From: Bryum argenteum
Taxonomy: Eukaryota; Streptophyta; Bryopsida; Bryales; Bryaceae
NCBI GenBank assembly: GCA_037043015.1
Contig: CM073321.1
Coordinates: 41,932,420 to 41,996,419 of the forward strand
Length of the DNA stretch: 64,000 nucleotides
Direction: 5' to 3'
Part shown: in pieces, positions 44,973 through 55,207 of the stretch
Numbering within the stretch: position 1 is the first letter of the stretch
Layout of the letters: each line of letters opens with the position of its first letter
Made by a program: the position numbers and the translations under genes
The notes under the pieces: generated by a model
Told to the model about the DNA's origin: nothing
Database searches by the model: none
What the model saw: the letters and a program-made list of their open reading frames with translations, nothing else

Positions 44973-46191
44973 ATGGCGCCGAAGTTTTCACGTTCGAGGG
45001 GCGAGGCCAAGTCTCCACGACCAAAGGGCGACCCTCCAAAAATGGATTGGGAAGCACGGAGTGACCCAAACTGTGTTGCAGAGCCGGGTTGGCGAGAGGA
45101 GAGGGCGGACATTTGGAATTGCACCATGTGCAAGAAGTACGTGAAGATGTACCACATCATGAAGTTATGGCCACGGCACGAAGCAGAGAAATATGGTCCT
45201 CGTCGCGAAGGCCCAGTGAAGAGTTGCAAGAGCGACCATTTTGCGCTCAGATATCATGAAGTCACAATTGCAGTTGGAATCAAGAACACAAGGCCAGAAT
45301 TGATGTTGTATTCTACCATGGCCATGGTGTGGGCTGAAATAGTCCTGCACAAGGACATTGACTGGACCACTGTGATAGGTTTGAACGTGCATTTATTGGA
45401 TCGCATCAACCGATTCATTCCCACAAATTGGATGGGACCAAGCGATTGTTATACTACGTATTTAGAACGTTCAGCTGATATGGATGCCCAACTTCAACAA
45501 CATGGAACTCCAAGGGCATATGGGGGCACTCAGCAAGACTCAAACCATGACGATCGTCAACACCGTATCCTTTGGCGCGGGAAGTGAGGGGTATTACCAT
45601 GGAAACCACCAATTGATACTCCGGTGAGTTATATGCCACCTCATCAAAGAAAAACACGTCGGAGCCGAACGCGAGTACGGTAGAGGTGGATCTAGTTCGA
45701 ACTACCCATCTCCAATGTATACGGAGGAGGTACACATGGTTTAGGAGGTGAGCGGGGGGTAGCGGATCCAATGCTCAATGCAACTCAAGCCCAACTCATC
45801 CTATAAACCCATACAATCGTGGGAACCAATACGGTACAACATTCGGAAGTCCCAAGTACCGTAGGCCATCACACCCGAAGGAAACATACGAGTATGGAGG
45901 TCAATATGATAGAAGATCAGACATTGTTGGCTACACAAATTATGGATATGGTCAGAATGCATACGGAAGTAACGACCTGCCTTCAGCACCTTATCTATCT
46001 CCGGAAGACGAAGAGGCGAGGTACCAACGAGATCTGCAACAAGCCACACTTCTAAGTCAGCAGGAATACATTGAACAGCTTGAAGCCGAAAGAAACTTTA
46101 GGCAAACGTACTTGTTTGGAGAATCTTCTCGAGGACCACCTTCTTACGGCGCTGCGCCAAGTCGTAAACACGATGATGAAGAATCGGATTA
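44973..46191 (+). pseudogene. Cys/His-motif protein gene (copy 2)
   Basis: Probable start MAPKFSRSRGEAKSPRP at 44,973. The N-terminal domain carries WNCTMCKKYVKMYHIMKLWP then CKSDHFALRYHEV and YSTMAMVWAEIVL, aligning with the minus-strand gene at 39,676 over about 120 residues. The first frame ends at 45,585-45,587; from about 45,830 another frame encodes a Gly/Tyr/Pro-rich segment (EYGGQYDRRSD, GYGQNAYGSND) and a Gln/Glu-rich helix, ending RKHDDEESD with TAA at 46,189-46,191. One or more indels between 45,588 and 45,830 separate the two. The conserved Cys and His positions suggest a BED-like zinc finger. No RING is present in this copy. Function unknown. Confidence 0.6.
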
Positions 46192-46628
46192 AGAATGACA
46201 AATCATCATACATAGTGTCATTATAGTGAAGGTTATGTAGTTTTTGGCAACGGATATTGTCTACACCATTATCGCCTTGCTAGAGGCCAATTTTGAGGAT
46301 ACAGAAATCTATATTTTATTTATGAATGGATTATCCAATATCGGACTATATCGTTGTATATTAATATACTATGCAATTTGTTATTTCAAGGATTTTATCG
46401 TGATGTCTTTGTATTTTATACTATAAGTTCACTTGGTGGTAATAATTTCTTCTGTTTGGCTTTAAGCCTTTTTTCACAGTCTCACACTCTCACCTAATAT
46501 ATAATATGTTCATCAATTCATTAAAAAAAAAACATATGTAAGAAAAGTCATATTATGCTTGACTTGACTTCGGACAAACCATTAATATCGCAACTACGCA
46601 AGGTTGATGTAATGAAGAAGTTCCACAA
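46192..46628. other. AT-rich DNA before the retrotransposon array
   Basis: 3' flank of the preceding gene. No gene or repeat seen. It ends directly at the first LTR (TGTCACATCC). Confidence 0.6.
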
Positions 46629-47946
46629 TGTCACATCCCTTTCAAAAGGATGCCCGAACACCGTGGTGAGCCAAGAGGACCCCGGGAGTGACGTCCCGGG
46701 CTTGGCAAGAGACAAGGTGAAGTGACTAAGGGGAGTCCCGAGCAAACAGCACGCAATGGCGTCGTGCTCGGGACGAACTTGGTGGTGTGCCTTACATGGT
46801 TGGAAACCTTGTTCAAGCACGCACCCATAGGTCCAAAGAACGCGCGATTTGGAGTTGTGAGTCATGAGATATGGCTCTCCAAAGTTGGAGCGCGTTCCGG
46901 GACACTCCGGGACTCGGGAGTGTTACCTTTCGGGACTCGAAATGTCGTCCTTCTTGGATGGCGGCATGTTGCATGTCTTTGGAAAGCTCTGGACAAGAGC
47001 TTTCCAAAATGCTAAGGCTCGTGAGGAGCAAAGCAATGCTTTGGGAGATATGGCTCTCCAAAGCATCGGGACTTCAGGACTCCGGGACTGCTGCCTCCCG
47101 GGACTCCCGAATGTTCAAGGGAGCATAGCTTCCACATAGAAGCTCCGATTGGGACAAGTGAGGAGTCTATCGACATCTACTCAAAGAGTAGATGTCGAAA
47201 ATGGGCTCACACATCCCATTTGGATAACTGAGCTACAAGTTAGCCCGAGAAGAAGATACGGCCCGTTTTTGAGGCTAAGGCAAAAACGGGTGGTCTTTCA
47301 AAACAAAAGTGTGTCACGGAAGGCCCCTCAACACAAGAGGGGGGCCTACCGAAGACTCAGAGAGTACTATGAGGAGGAGTGGTCTCCTCCTCACTTCCAC
47401 ATGGTGCCGAGGAGAGCCGGGGGTGGCTCTAAGGGGTGAGGCTTGGGATGGAGCCTCACTCCCGCACCTTGGGCACTATGGGATGCTTGTGGTGTACATC
47501 CCGAAACATTGGGTTGGAAAAGTGTCCCGCTCCAAACTAGTCCCCGTGAAAAGTAGTGCGGTTTCGGTAATGTCCCGAATGGAGAGTGTAGACATGAATG
47601 GAAGGGGACTAGTGGGGAGTTGGACAATATGCAAGGGCGGTTAGCTCCGGGGGTGAGTAGTGCCACCCTTGGGAGCTTGGACATGTGTGGAAGGCCGCCC
47701 CGTGTCACCAAGTGGCATGCCCATGTGTTTTGTGGGAGTCCCGGTTTACGGGTTCCGGGTAATGAGTTGGGGGAGTCAAGGTGGGTTGGACACCTTGACT
47801 AGAAAGAGTGCTAACATTGTGTGTGCTTGGCATGTGCAGTGTTAGCTAAGTTGTGGCCGGTTGCTACCAACAAAGTAAGTCGTGATTCCGCTACCAAGTA
47901 ACGCTTACTTGAAGAAAAAGAGTTGGGAGTAATTAGGGCCGCGACA
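46629..47946 (+). repeat. LTR 1 of the array
   Basis: 1,318 bp, TGTCACATCC to GGCCGCGACA. Contains a perfect hairpin at 47,170-47,198 (TCGACATCTACTC, loop AAA, GAGTAGATGTCGA), also in the other two LTRs. Confidence 0.95.
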
Positions 47947-47948
47947 CT

Positions 47949-47960
47949 TGGTATCAGAGC
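47949..47960 (+). promoter_or_regulatory. tRNA-iMet primer binding site, unit 1
   Basis: TGGTATCAGAGC two bases after the LTR, the standard plant initiator tRNA-Met site. Unit 2 has it at 54,146-54,157; unit 3 has the altered TGGTATATCGAGC at about 60,331. Confidence 0.85.
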
Positions 47961-47992
47961 AGGCTACGTTACGGGATCCAATCAAGAGTAGG

Positions 47993-49110
47993 ATGGCACG
48001 AGGGGCCGGAAGCTCGCGACGTGGCCCGAACACACGTAGTCAAGCCCTTGAGGCCGGGGATGCCCCTAATGAGGAGTTTTCTCAAGATGTCTCGGAAGAG
48101 CGGGAGGAAATTCAAGAGGAGCAAGGGGACCCAAGGGAAGTTGCTAGTGGTGAGGAGGACACTCACCATGATGAGGAAAGTTCCTTCAAGTCCCGTTCCC
48201 GGGAAACGAGGCCACAAGCGGAAGGCACGAGATGAAATGTTTAATGAGCTTGTCAAAACTCTTCAAGTCATGCAAAAAGAGATCAAGGAGCTCAAGGGAA
48301 GGGCATCAAGCCCTTCTTCCCGCAAGTTGTGCAAGACTAACTTGCCCTCTTCCTTCACGGGATTGGGCAAGGCAAACAAAGTCAAGGACTTCATTGTGGA
48401 ACTTGAGCTCTACTTTGAGGCCCAAAGAGCTCGTGAAGAGGACAAGATCACCATTGCCGTGACCTTCTTGAAAGAGCATGCTCTTTTGTGGTGGACTCGT
48501 TTCCGGGATGAAAATGCGGGAGTAGTGAGCAACTTAACTTGGACCGGTTTCAAGAAGATCCTAAGTGAGCGCTTTACCCCGGAGTACCAAGACATTCGGG
48601 ATGGCATGGCCCTTGTGCGATTGAAGCAAACGGGCACCCTTCATGCCTATGTGAGGGATTTCAATGCACATTTAAATGTGCTCCCGAAGTTAGATGAATT
48701 GGCCAAAAAGGTCATTTTCTTCAATGGACTCCAAGGTTGGGCGGAGCGGGCATTATTTAGGATGCCAAAAGCGCGTAAACTTGTGCCGAGTTGCTCAAGT
48801 TGGCGAGAAAGAATTGGTGATGATGATGAAGGTCCGGAAGACTTCTAAAGAAGGGACTTCCACCGGGGAGCAAGGCAAGTCGCAGTCAAAGCGCCAACAC
48901 AAGAAACATGGTTGGCAGAAGCATAAAGGCGGTGAGGGTGGGCCTTCCAAGGATGGGAAGGACAAGTTGGCCAAGGACAAGCTCAAAGTGGGGACAAGTC
49001 CAAAATAAAAAGAGACAAGTTACATTACTTGTTTTGAATTGTGGTGAAGAGGGCCACATGGCAATGCATTGCTCCAAACAAAAGGGGCAACCCACTCCTT
49101 CATAAGTCCC
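47993..49110 (+). pseudogene. Gag, unit 1
   Basis: Starts MARGAGSSRRGPNTRSQ. A 2-base deletion near 48,180 relative to unit 2 shifts the frame; the core (HALLWWTRF, SERFTPEYQD, YVRDFNAHL) continues in the other frame. A garbled stretch near 48,770-48,830 adds another difference. The zinc-knuckle region NCGEEGHMAMHC follows after a shared stop and 1-base insertion. Confidence 0.8.
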
Positions 49111-50470
49111 GAAGCTTCGAAGAGGATGGGCTTGCATTTGAGTAAGCAAACTCATTCAAGTGAGGTTTGCAAAAAGGCAAGCTCCACGAAACATGCCTTG
49201 TAGCTATGGAAGTGGAAGTGAAGTGTCAAAACTTCACCTTTGTGGAAAACTTCATTATAAGTGAGATGGATGGGATTGATCTCATCTTTTGTAAGACTTC
49301 CTTTGATACCTATGGGGTAGATAAAAAAGCGGCCATTGAGAGTGGTTGCCAACCCCAAAGGCAAGGAGATTGAGTTAGAGTTCACCAAGGCTCCCAATAT
49401 GTTAGGGAGTAGGATCAACTTGGTGAACTTGGAGGAGTTAGAGGAAAACCGGTTCTAGATGATGCTAAGGACCGATTTGGGACTTGAAAGGAATAAGACC
49501 ACTTCTAACTCCACACCTCCTTAGTGTATTTGGGAGGTGGTAAAGGCTTTGATGATGCCTTTTGGGTTGTGCAACGTCTCATCAATGTTCACAACCTTCA
49601 TGAATACGGTATTCCATCAAGAGATGGATGGGCTTGTCATTGTTACATTCATGACATATTGGTGATCTCCAAAACGGCGGAAGTGCATGCACAACACCTT
49701 GCAATCGTGCTTGAAAAACTTCGGGACAATAAGTTACATGCAAATGGGGAGAAGAGTGAGTTTGGCTTGCAAGAGATTGAGTTCTTGAGACTCATTATGA
49801 CGGGGCAAAGTGTCAAACCGGACCACAAGAAGGTAGAAGCAATCAAGAAGGGGAGCCAACTCACTTCACAAAGGGAATTGAGGTCATTGTTTGAGTTGGC
49901 CTATTATGATGGGAGGTTCATAAAGAACTTCTCCAAGATTGTTAAGCCCATGTCCGGTTTGCTTAAGAAAAACTTGGCCTTGGATGGGACCGATTCATGT
50001 GTGCAAGCATTTGAAAAACAAACTCAAGGAGAAGCTCTCCTCCCCGCCGGTATTAAAGTTCCCGGAGTTTGATAAGCCTTTTGAGGTGCACACCGATGGA
50101 AGTGACTTTGCCATCGGGAATTGCTTATGCAAGAAGGAAGGCCAATTGCATTTGAGAGCAAGAAATTTGATGGCACTTAAATCAATTGGCCAACATGAAA
50201 AAAAGGAGATGGTTGCCATGGTGCATTGTTTGAAGACATGGCAACATTACCTTGGTCTCTATGAGATCAAGGTATTCACCAATAATGTTTCATTGAAGTA
50301 CTTTGAAACATAAGCCTAAGTTGCACCCAAGCAATTGAGGTGGCATGTTACCTTAGTGCTTATAAATGTGGAGTTGATTCACAAGCCGGGCCGAGTGAAT
50401 GGGCGCGCGGATGCACTAGGTTGGAAGGTGAACATAAGTCAAATACTACGCAAGTCTTGAGAGTGATGTA
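49111..50470 (+). pseudogene. Pol remnant of unit 1: protease, RT and RNase H
   Basis: The protease DTG segment is absent: the zinc-knuckle tail runs straight into the second half (FVENFIISEMDGIDLIF). RT begins only at MMPFGLCNVSSMF (about 49,550), so the fingers and the first catalytic Asp are missing. The YIDD box is YIHD (about 49,646) and lies across a frame change. RNase H keeps EVHTDGSDFAI and MVAMVHCLKTW but has KVFTNNVSLKY in place of the catalytic TDN. Stops and frameshifts are frequent. It cannot support reverse transcription. Confidence 0.85.
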
Positions 50471-51958
50471 TGCGGGAGAAGGTGATTTGGCAAAGCGGAT
50501 AAGGGAGGCATATATGAAAGACCCCGAGGCTCAAAAGTTCTTAGATGAACTTAGGTGTGGCAAGAAGCCCAAAGGTATCCGGCTTCACCAAGGTATGATC
50601 AAGTTCAAGCAAAATAGGGTGTATGTTCCAAAGGGCAAGTTGAGGTTGAGTGTGCTCAAAGAGGAGCATGACAACCCCTTGGCCGGGCATAGGGGGGGGA
50701 GAAATCCACCATATGCTCGGTTTCAAAGAGGTTCTATTGGCCCGGGATGAAGGAAGACATTGCCCATTATGTGAAAACTTGTATTCCTTGTCAAGCCAAC
50801 CGGGCGTCATACCGAAAGCAAGTGGGTTTGTTAAGGCCTTTGCCTATCCCGAATGGTCCATGGGAGTGTGTCTCTATGGATTTCATTACAAGCCTTCCGG
50901 AGTCACGAGGGAGTGACGCCATCTTTGTGGTGGTTGATAGGTTTAGTAAGTTGGCAAGGATGGAGCCAACAAAAGGGACGGCGACCGCCTTTGAAACCGC
51001 GGTGCTCTTTTTCAACGTTTGGTGGCGGCACCATGGATTGCCAAAGGTGATTGTATCCGATAGAGACCCCAAGTTTACAAGTGCATTTTGGAGGCACTTG
51101 TTTAGGAGGATGAAGACAAAGTTGACATTTAGTACGGCTTTTCACCCTCAAACCGATGGGCAAACGGAACGGGTGAATGGGGTCTTGAATCAATACCTTC
51201 GCAACTATGTGAGTGCAGACCAAAGTGATTGGAGTGAGTACTTGGGTTTGGCGGAGTTTAGCTACAATGCATCAAGGCATTCAGCTACGGGGCAATCGCC
51301 GTTCAAGGTGGCTTATGGAGTTGAGCCACTTATGCCTGCCGACCTAGCTTTGGAAGGATTGCAATCGGAGTTGGAACGAAGCCAAGTTGCTGAAGACTTG
51401 GTGGCCAAGAGAGAGCAATTACTTGAGAAGACCAAGTGGTACTTAGACAAGGCACAAAAGAGGTATGTGAAACAAGTTAACAAAAGGCGGCGCCATGAGG
51501 AGTATGAGGAGGGCCAAAAGGTGTGGTTGAATGTGAAGAACTTCACCTTACCGGATGGCTTGACTCCCAAATTCATGGCAAAGTATGCGGGTCCATTTGT
51601 CATTGCAAAACGGTTGTTTGAGGATGTTTATAAGTTGGACTTACCACCGGAGATCAAGGTTCACCCCACCTTCCATGTGTCATTGCTCAAGCCATATCAC
51701 GAAGATAAGGTGAGGCCGGAACGCAAGCAAGTGTTGCGGCCTCCACCCGAACTAGTTGGTGATCACCTAGAGTTCGAGGTAGAAGGCATTTTGAAATGCC
51801 GGAACACCAAGAAGAAGGGCAAAGAATACTTGGTGAAGTGGCGGGGGTACCATGAGAAGGAAGCAACATGGGTTGAGGCCAAGTACATGGCAAATGCAAA
51901 GGAGATGGTGGAAAGGTATGAAAGCCAACGGAGATCCAAGACACCGAGAAAGCATTGA
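50470..51958 (+). CDS. Integrase with chromodomain, unit 1 (core intact)
   Basis: A 403-codon open frame (50,747-51,958) begins in the HHCC finger (CIPCQANRASY) and covers the whole catalytic core and C-terminus: SMDFITSLP (Asp 1), VIVSDRDPKFTSAFW (Asp 2), HPQTDGQTERVNG (Glu, 35 residues after Asp 2). It then gives the GPFVIAKRLFEDVYKLDLPP region and a chromodomain (EFEVEGILKCRN, EYLVKWRGYHEKEATW). The finger's two His (EEHDNPLAGH) lie upstream in another frame because of a G-run indel near 50,700. Integrase inserts cDNA; the chromodomain guides target choice. Notable because the rest of pol is dead. Confidence 0.85.
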
Positions 51959-52820
51959 TGAGGACATCAACCTTTGAAGTGGGGGTGAATCACCACACTT
52001 GTATAGACTTGGCCTAAGTTTTGTCTAGTATTTGGTGCAAATTGCACATGTTGTAATACTTGGTTGACAATAAAGTTGCAAATTGAATGGCAAGTTTCCG
52101 TGATTGCATGTTGAATGTGAGATGTGTCCTAGTCTCATGTTGGATTGCTAGGTTGGTTGAAAGAGGTTGAAGGATACGCGAAGCCAATACTTGGAATGCT
52201 GCAAAACAGGGACCTTGGCTTGGGAGTTGTGAGTGGGTGAATCCCCATGACTCTCAAGCTTAGGACTTGCTCGGGCGGGAGCAAGATAGTGGCACGGGCT
52301 CATAAAAGTGCCCTTTGCGGGTTGACCATTGTCAACGCATGGGTTGGCCATCCATGTCTCGGTAGGGTGAAGCAAAGGCTAGGTCGGGCGGGACTTAGCA
52401 TTATCCCTAGGCGAGCAAAGTTCACCACTTGAGAGCCTAAGTGCTTAAAAAGAGGGCTTGGTGTTGCGACCAAGAAAGTATTGGTTAGCCTTGAATTTAT
52501 TCCTAAGTCATGTGAGTATAATAGGCTAGTTGAGCCTAACTTGGGGCCATTGGGGCATTCCAAGTAAGTCTCAAAGTAGATAGGTCTAGATTTTATAGGT
52601 CCTTTGAAGGCAAACTCTAGGGTGCCAAGGACCTTAGACCTATCTAATGCCACCTTTGAGGACTTAGCCATTTTCTAAGTGGAAGGATGCTTAGAGCATT
52701 GCGGGGCTAGCTACCCTGGAACGCAATGCAAGTGCCAAGGAGGAGGCTACCTCAAGAACTTGGTACTGCCGACAAGAGAGATTGTCGATGAGGGCATCGA
52801 CGCTGTTTGGTGGGGGTGAG
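51959..52820 (+). other. 3' internal region of unit 1 with conserved stem-loops
   Basis: No coding frame. AATAAA at about 52,069. Stem 1 CTTGCTC/GAGCAAG (52,266-52,285, loop GGGCGG) and stem 2 GGCAC/GTGCC (52,291-52,312) match the structure in element 1 with compensating changes. Ends in the purine tract GGTGGGGGTGAG. Confidence 0.7.
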
Positions 52821-54143
52821 TGTCACATCCCTTTCAAAAGGATGCCCGAACACCGTGGTGAGCCAAGAGGACCCCGGGAGTGACGTCCCGGGCTTGGCAA
52901 GAGACAAGGTGAAGTGACTAAGGGGAGTCCCGAGCAAACAGCACGCAATGGCGTCGTGCTCGGGACGAACTTGGTGGTGTGCCTTACATGGTTGGAAACC
53001 TTGTTCAAGCACGCACCCATAGGTCCAAAGAACGCGCGATTTGGAGTTGTGAGTCATGAGATATGGCTCTCCAAAGTTGGAGCGCGTTCCGGGACACTCC
53101 GGGACTCGGGAGTGTTACCTTTCGGGACTCGAAATGTCGTCCTTCTTGGATGGCGGCATGTTGCATGTCTTTGGAAAGCTCTGGACAAGAGCTTTCCAAA
53201 ATGCTAAGGCTCGTGAGGAGCAAAGCAATGCTTTGGGAGATATGGCTCTCCAAAGCATCGGGACTTCGGGACTCCGGGACTGCTGCCTCCCGGGACTCCC
53301 GAATGTTCAAGGGAGCATAGCTTCCACATAGAAGCTCCGATTGGGACAAGTGAGGAGTCTATCGACATCTACTCAAAGAGTAGATGTCGAAAATGGGCTC
53401 ACACATCCCATTTGGATAACTGAGCTACAAGTTAGCCCGAGAAGAAGATACGGCCCGTTTTTGAGGCTAAGGCAAAAACGGGTGGTCTTCCAAAACAAAA
53501 GTGTGTCACGGAAGGCCCCTCAACACAAGAGGGGGGGGCCTACCGAAGACTCCAGAGAGTACTATGAGGAGGAGTGGTCTCCCTCCTCACTTCCACATGG
53601 TGCCGAGGAGAGCCGGGGTGGCTCTAAGGGGTGAGGCTTGGGATGGAGCCTCACTCCCGCACCTTGGGCACTATGGGATGCTTGTGATGTGCATCCCGAA
53701 ACATTGGGTTGGAAAAGTGTCCCGCTCCAAACTAGTCCCCGTGAAAAGTAGTGCCGGTTTCCGGTAATGTCCCGAATGGAGAGTGTAGACATGAATGGAA
53801 GGGGACTAGTGGGGAGTTGGACAATATGCAAGGGCGGTTAGCTCCGGGGGTGAGTAGTGCCACCCTTGGGAGATTGGACATGTGTGGAAGGCCGCCCCGT
53901 GTCACCAAGTGGCATGCCCATGTGTTTTGTGGGAGTTCCGGTTTACGGGTTTCGGGTAATGAGTTGGGGGAGTCAAGGTGGGTTGGACACCTTGACTAGA
54001 AAGAGTGCTAACATTGTGTGTGCTTGGCATGTGCAGTGTTAGCTAAGTTGTGGCCGGTTGCTACCAACAAAGTAAGTCGTGATTCCGCTACCAAGTAACG
54101 CTTACTTGAAGAAAAAGAGTTGGGAGTAATTAGGGCCGCGACA
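52821..54143 (+). repeat. LTR 2 of the array (shared by units 1 and 2)
   Basis: 1,323 bp, near-identical to LTR 1. Serves as right LTR of unit 1 and left LTR of unit 2: the primer site follows it and the purine tract precedes it. Confidence 0.95.
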
Positions 54144-54189
54144 CTTGGTATCAGAGCAGGCTACGTTACGGGATCCAATCAAGAGTAGG

Positions 54190-55206
54190 ATGGCACGAGG
54201 GGCCGGAAGCTCGCGACGTGGCCCGAACACACGTAGTCAAGCCCTTGAGGCCGGGGATGCCCCTAATGAGGAGTTTTCTCAAGATGTCTCGGAAGAGCGG
54301 GAGGAAATTCAAGAGGAGCAAGGGGACCCAAGGGAAGTTGCTAGTGGTGAGGAGGACACTCACCATGATGAGGAAGAAGTTCCTTCAAGTCCCGTTCCCG
54401 GGAAACGAGGCCACAAGCGGAAGGCACGAGATGAAATGTTTAATGAGCTTGTCAAAACTCTTCAAGTCATGCAAAAAGAGATCAAGGAGCTCAAGGGAAG
54501 GGCATCAAGCCCTTCTTCCCGCAAGTTGTGCAAGACTAACTTGCCCTCTTCCTTCACGGGATTGGGCAAGGCAAACAAAGTCAAGGACTTCATTGTGGAA
54601 CTTGAGCTCTACTTTGAGGCCCAAAGAGCTCGTGAAGAGGACAAGATCACCATTGCCGTGACCTTCTTGAAAGAGCATGCTCTTTTGTGGTGGACTCGTT
54701 TCCGGGATGAAAATGCGGGAGTAGTGAGCAACTTAACTTGGACCGGTTTCAAGGAGATCCTAAGTGAGCGCTTTACCCCGGAGTACCAAGACATTCGGGA
54801 TGGCATGGCCCTTGTGCGATTGAAGCAAACGGGCACCCTTCATGCCTATGTGAGGGATTTCAATGCACATTTAAATGTGCTCCCGAAGTTAGATGAATTG
54901 GCCAAAAAGGTCATTTTCTTCAATGGACTCCAAGGTTGGGCGGAGCGGGCATTATTTAGGATGCCAAAGCTGCCAGAAACTTGTGCCGAGTTGCTCAAGT
55001 TGGCAGAAAGAATTGGTGATGATGAAGGTCACCGGAAGACTTCTAAAGAAGGGACTTCCACCGGGGAGCAAGGCAAGTCGCAGTCAAAGCGCCAACACAA
55101 GAAACATGGTTGGCAGAAGCATAAAGGCGGTGAGGGTGGGCCTTCCAAGGATGGGAAGGACAAGTTGGCCAAGGACAAGCTCAAAGTGGGGACAAGTCCA
55201 AAATAA
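54190..55206 (+). CDS. Gag, unit 2 (open frame)
   Basis: An uninterrupted 338-codon frame from MARGAGSSRRGPNTRSQ to a TAA at 55,204-55,206. Acidic N-terminus, capsid-type core (FTGLGKANKVKDFIVELELY, HALLWWTRF, YVRDFNAHL), then a Lys/Gly-rich tail. This is the best gag of the three. The zinc knuckle lies downstream behind the stop and a 1-base insertion (55,233-55,270), so the protein as encoded lacks it. Confidence 0.8.
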   Translation: MARGAGSSRRGPNTRSQALEAGDAPNEEFSQDVSEEREEIQEEQGDPREVASGEEDTHHDEEEVPSSPVPGKRGHKRKARDEMFNELVKTLQVMQKEIKELKGRASSPSSRKLCKTNLPSSFTGLGKANKVKDFIVELELYFEAQRAREEDKITIAVTFLKEHALLWWTRFRDENAGVVSNLTWTGFKEILSERFTPEYQDIRDGMALVRLKQTGTLHAYVRDFNAHLNVLPKLDELAKKVIFFNGLQGWAERALFRMPKLPETCAELLKLAERIGDDEGHRKTSKEGTSTGEQGKSQSKRQHKKHGWQKHKGGEGGPSKDGKDKLAKDKLKVGTSPK

Positions 55207-55207
55207 A

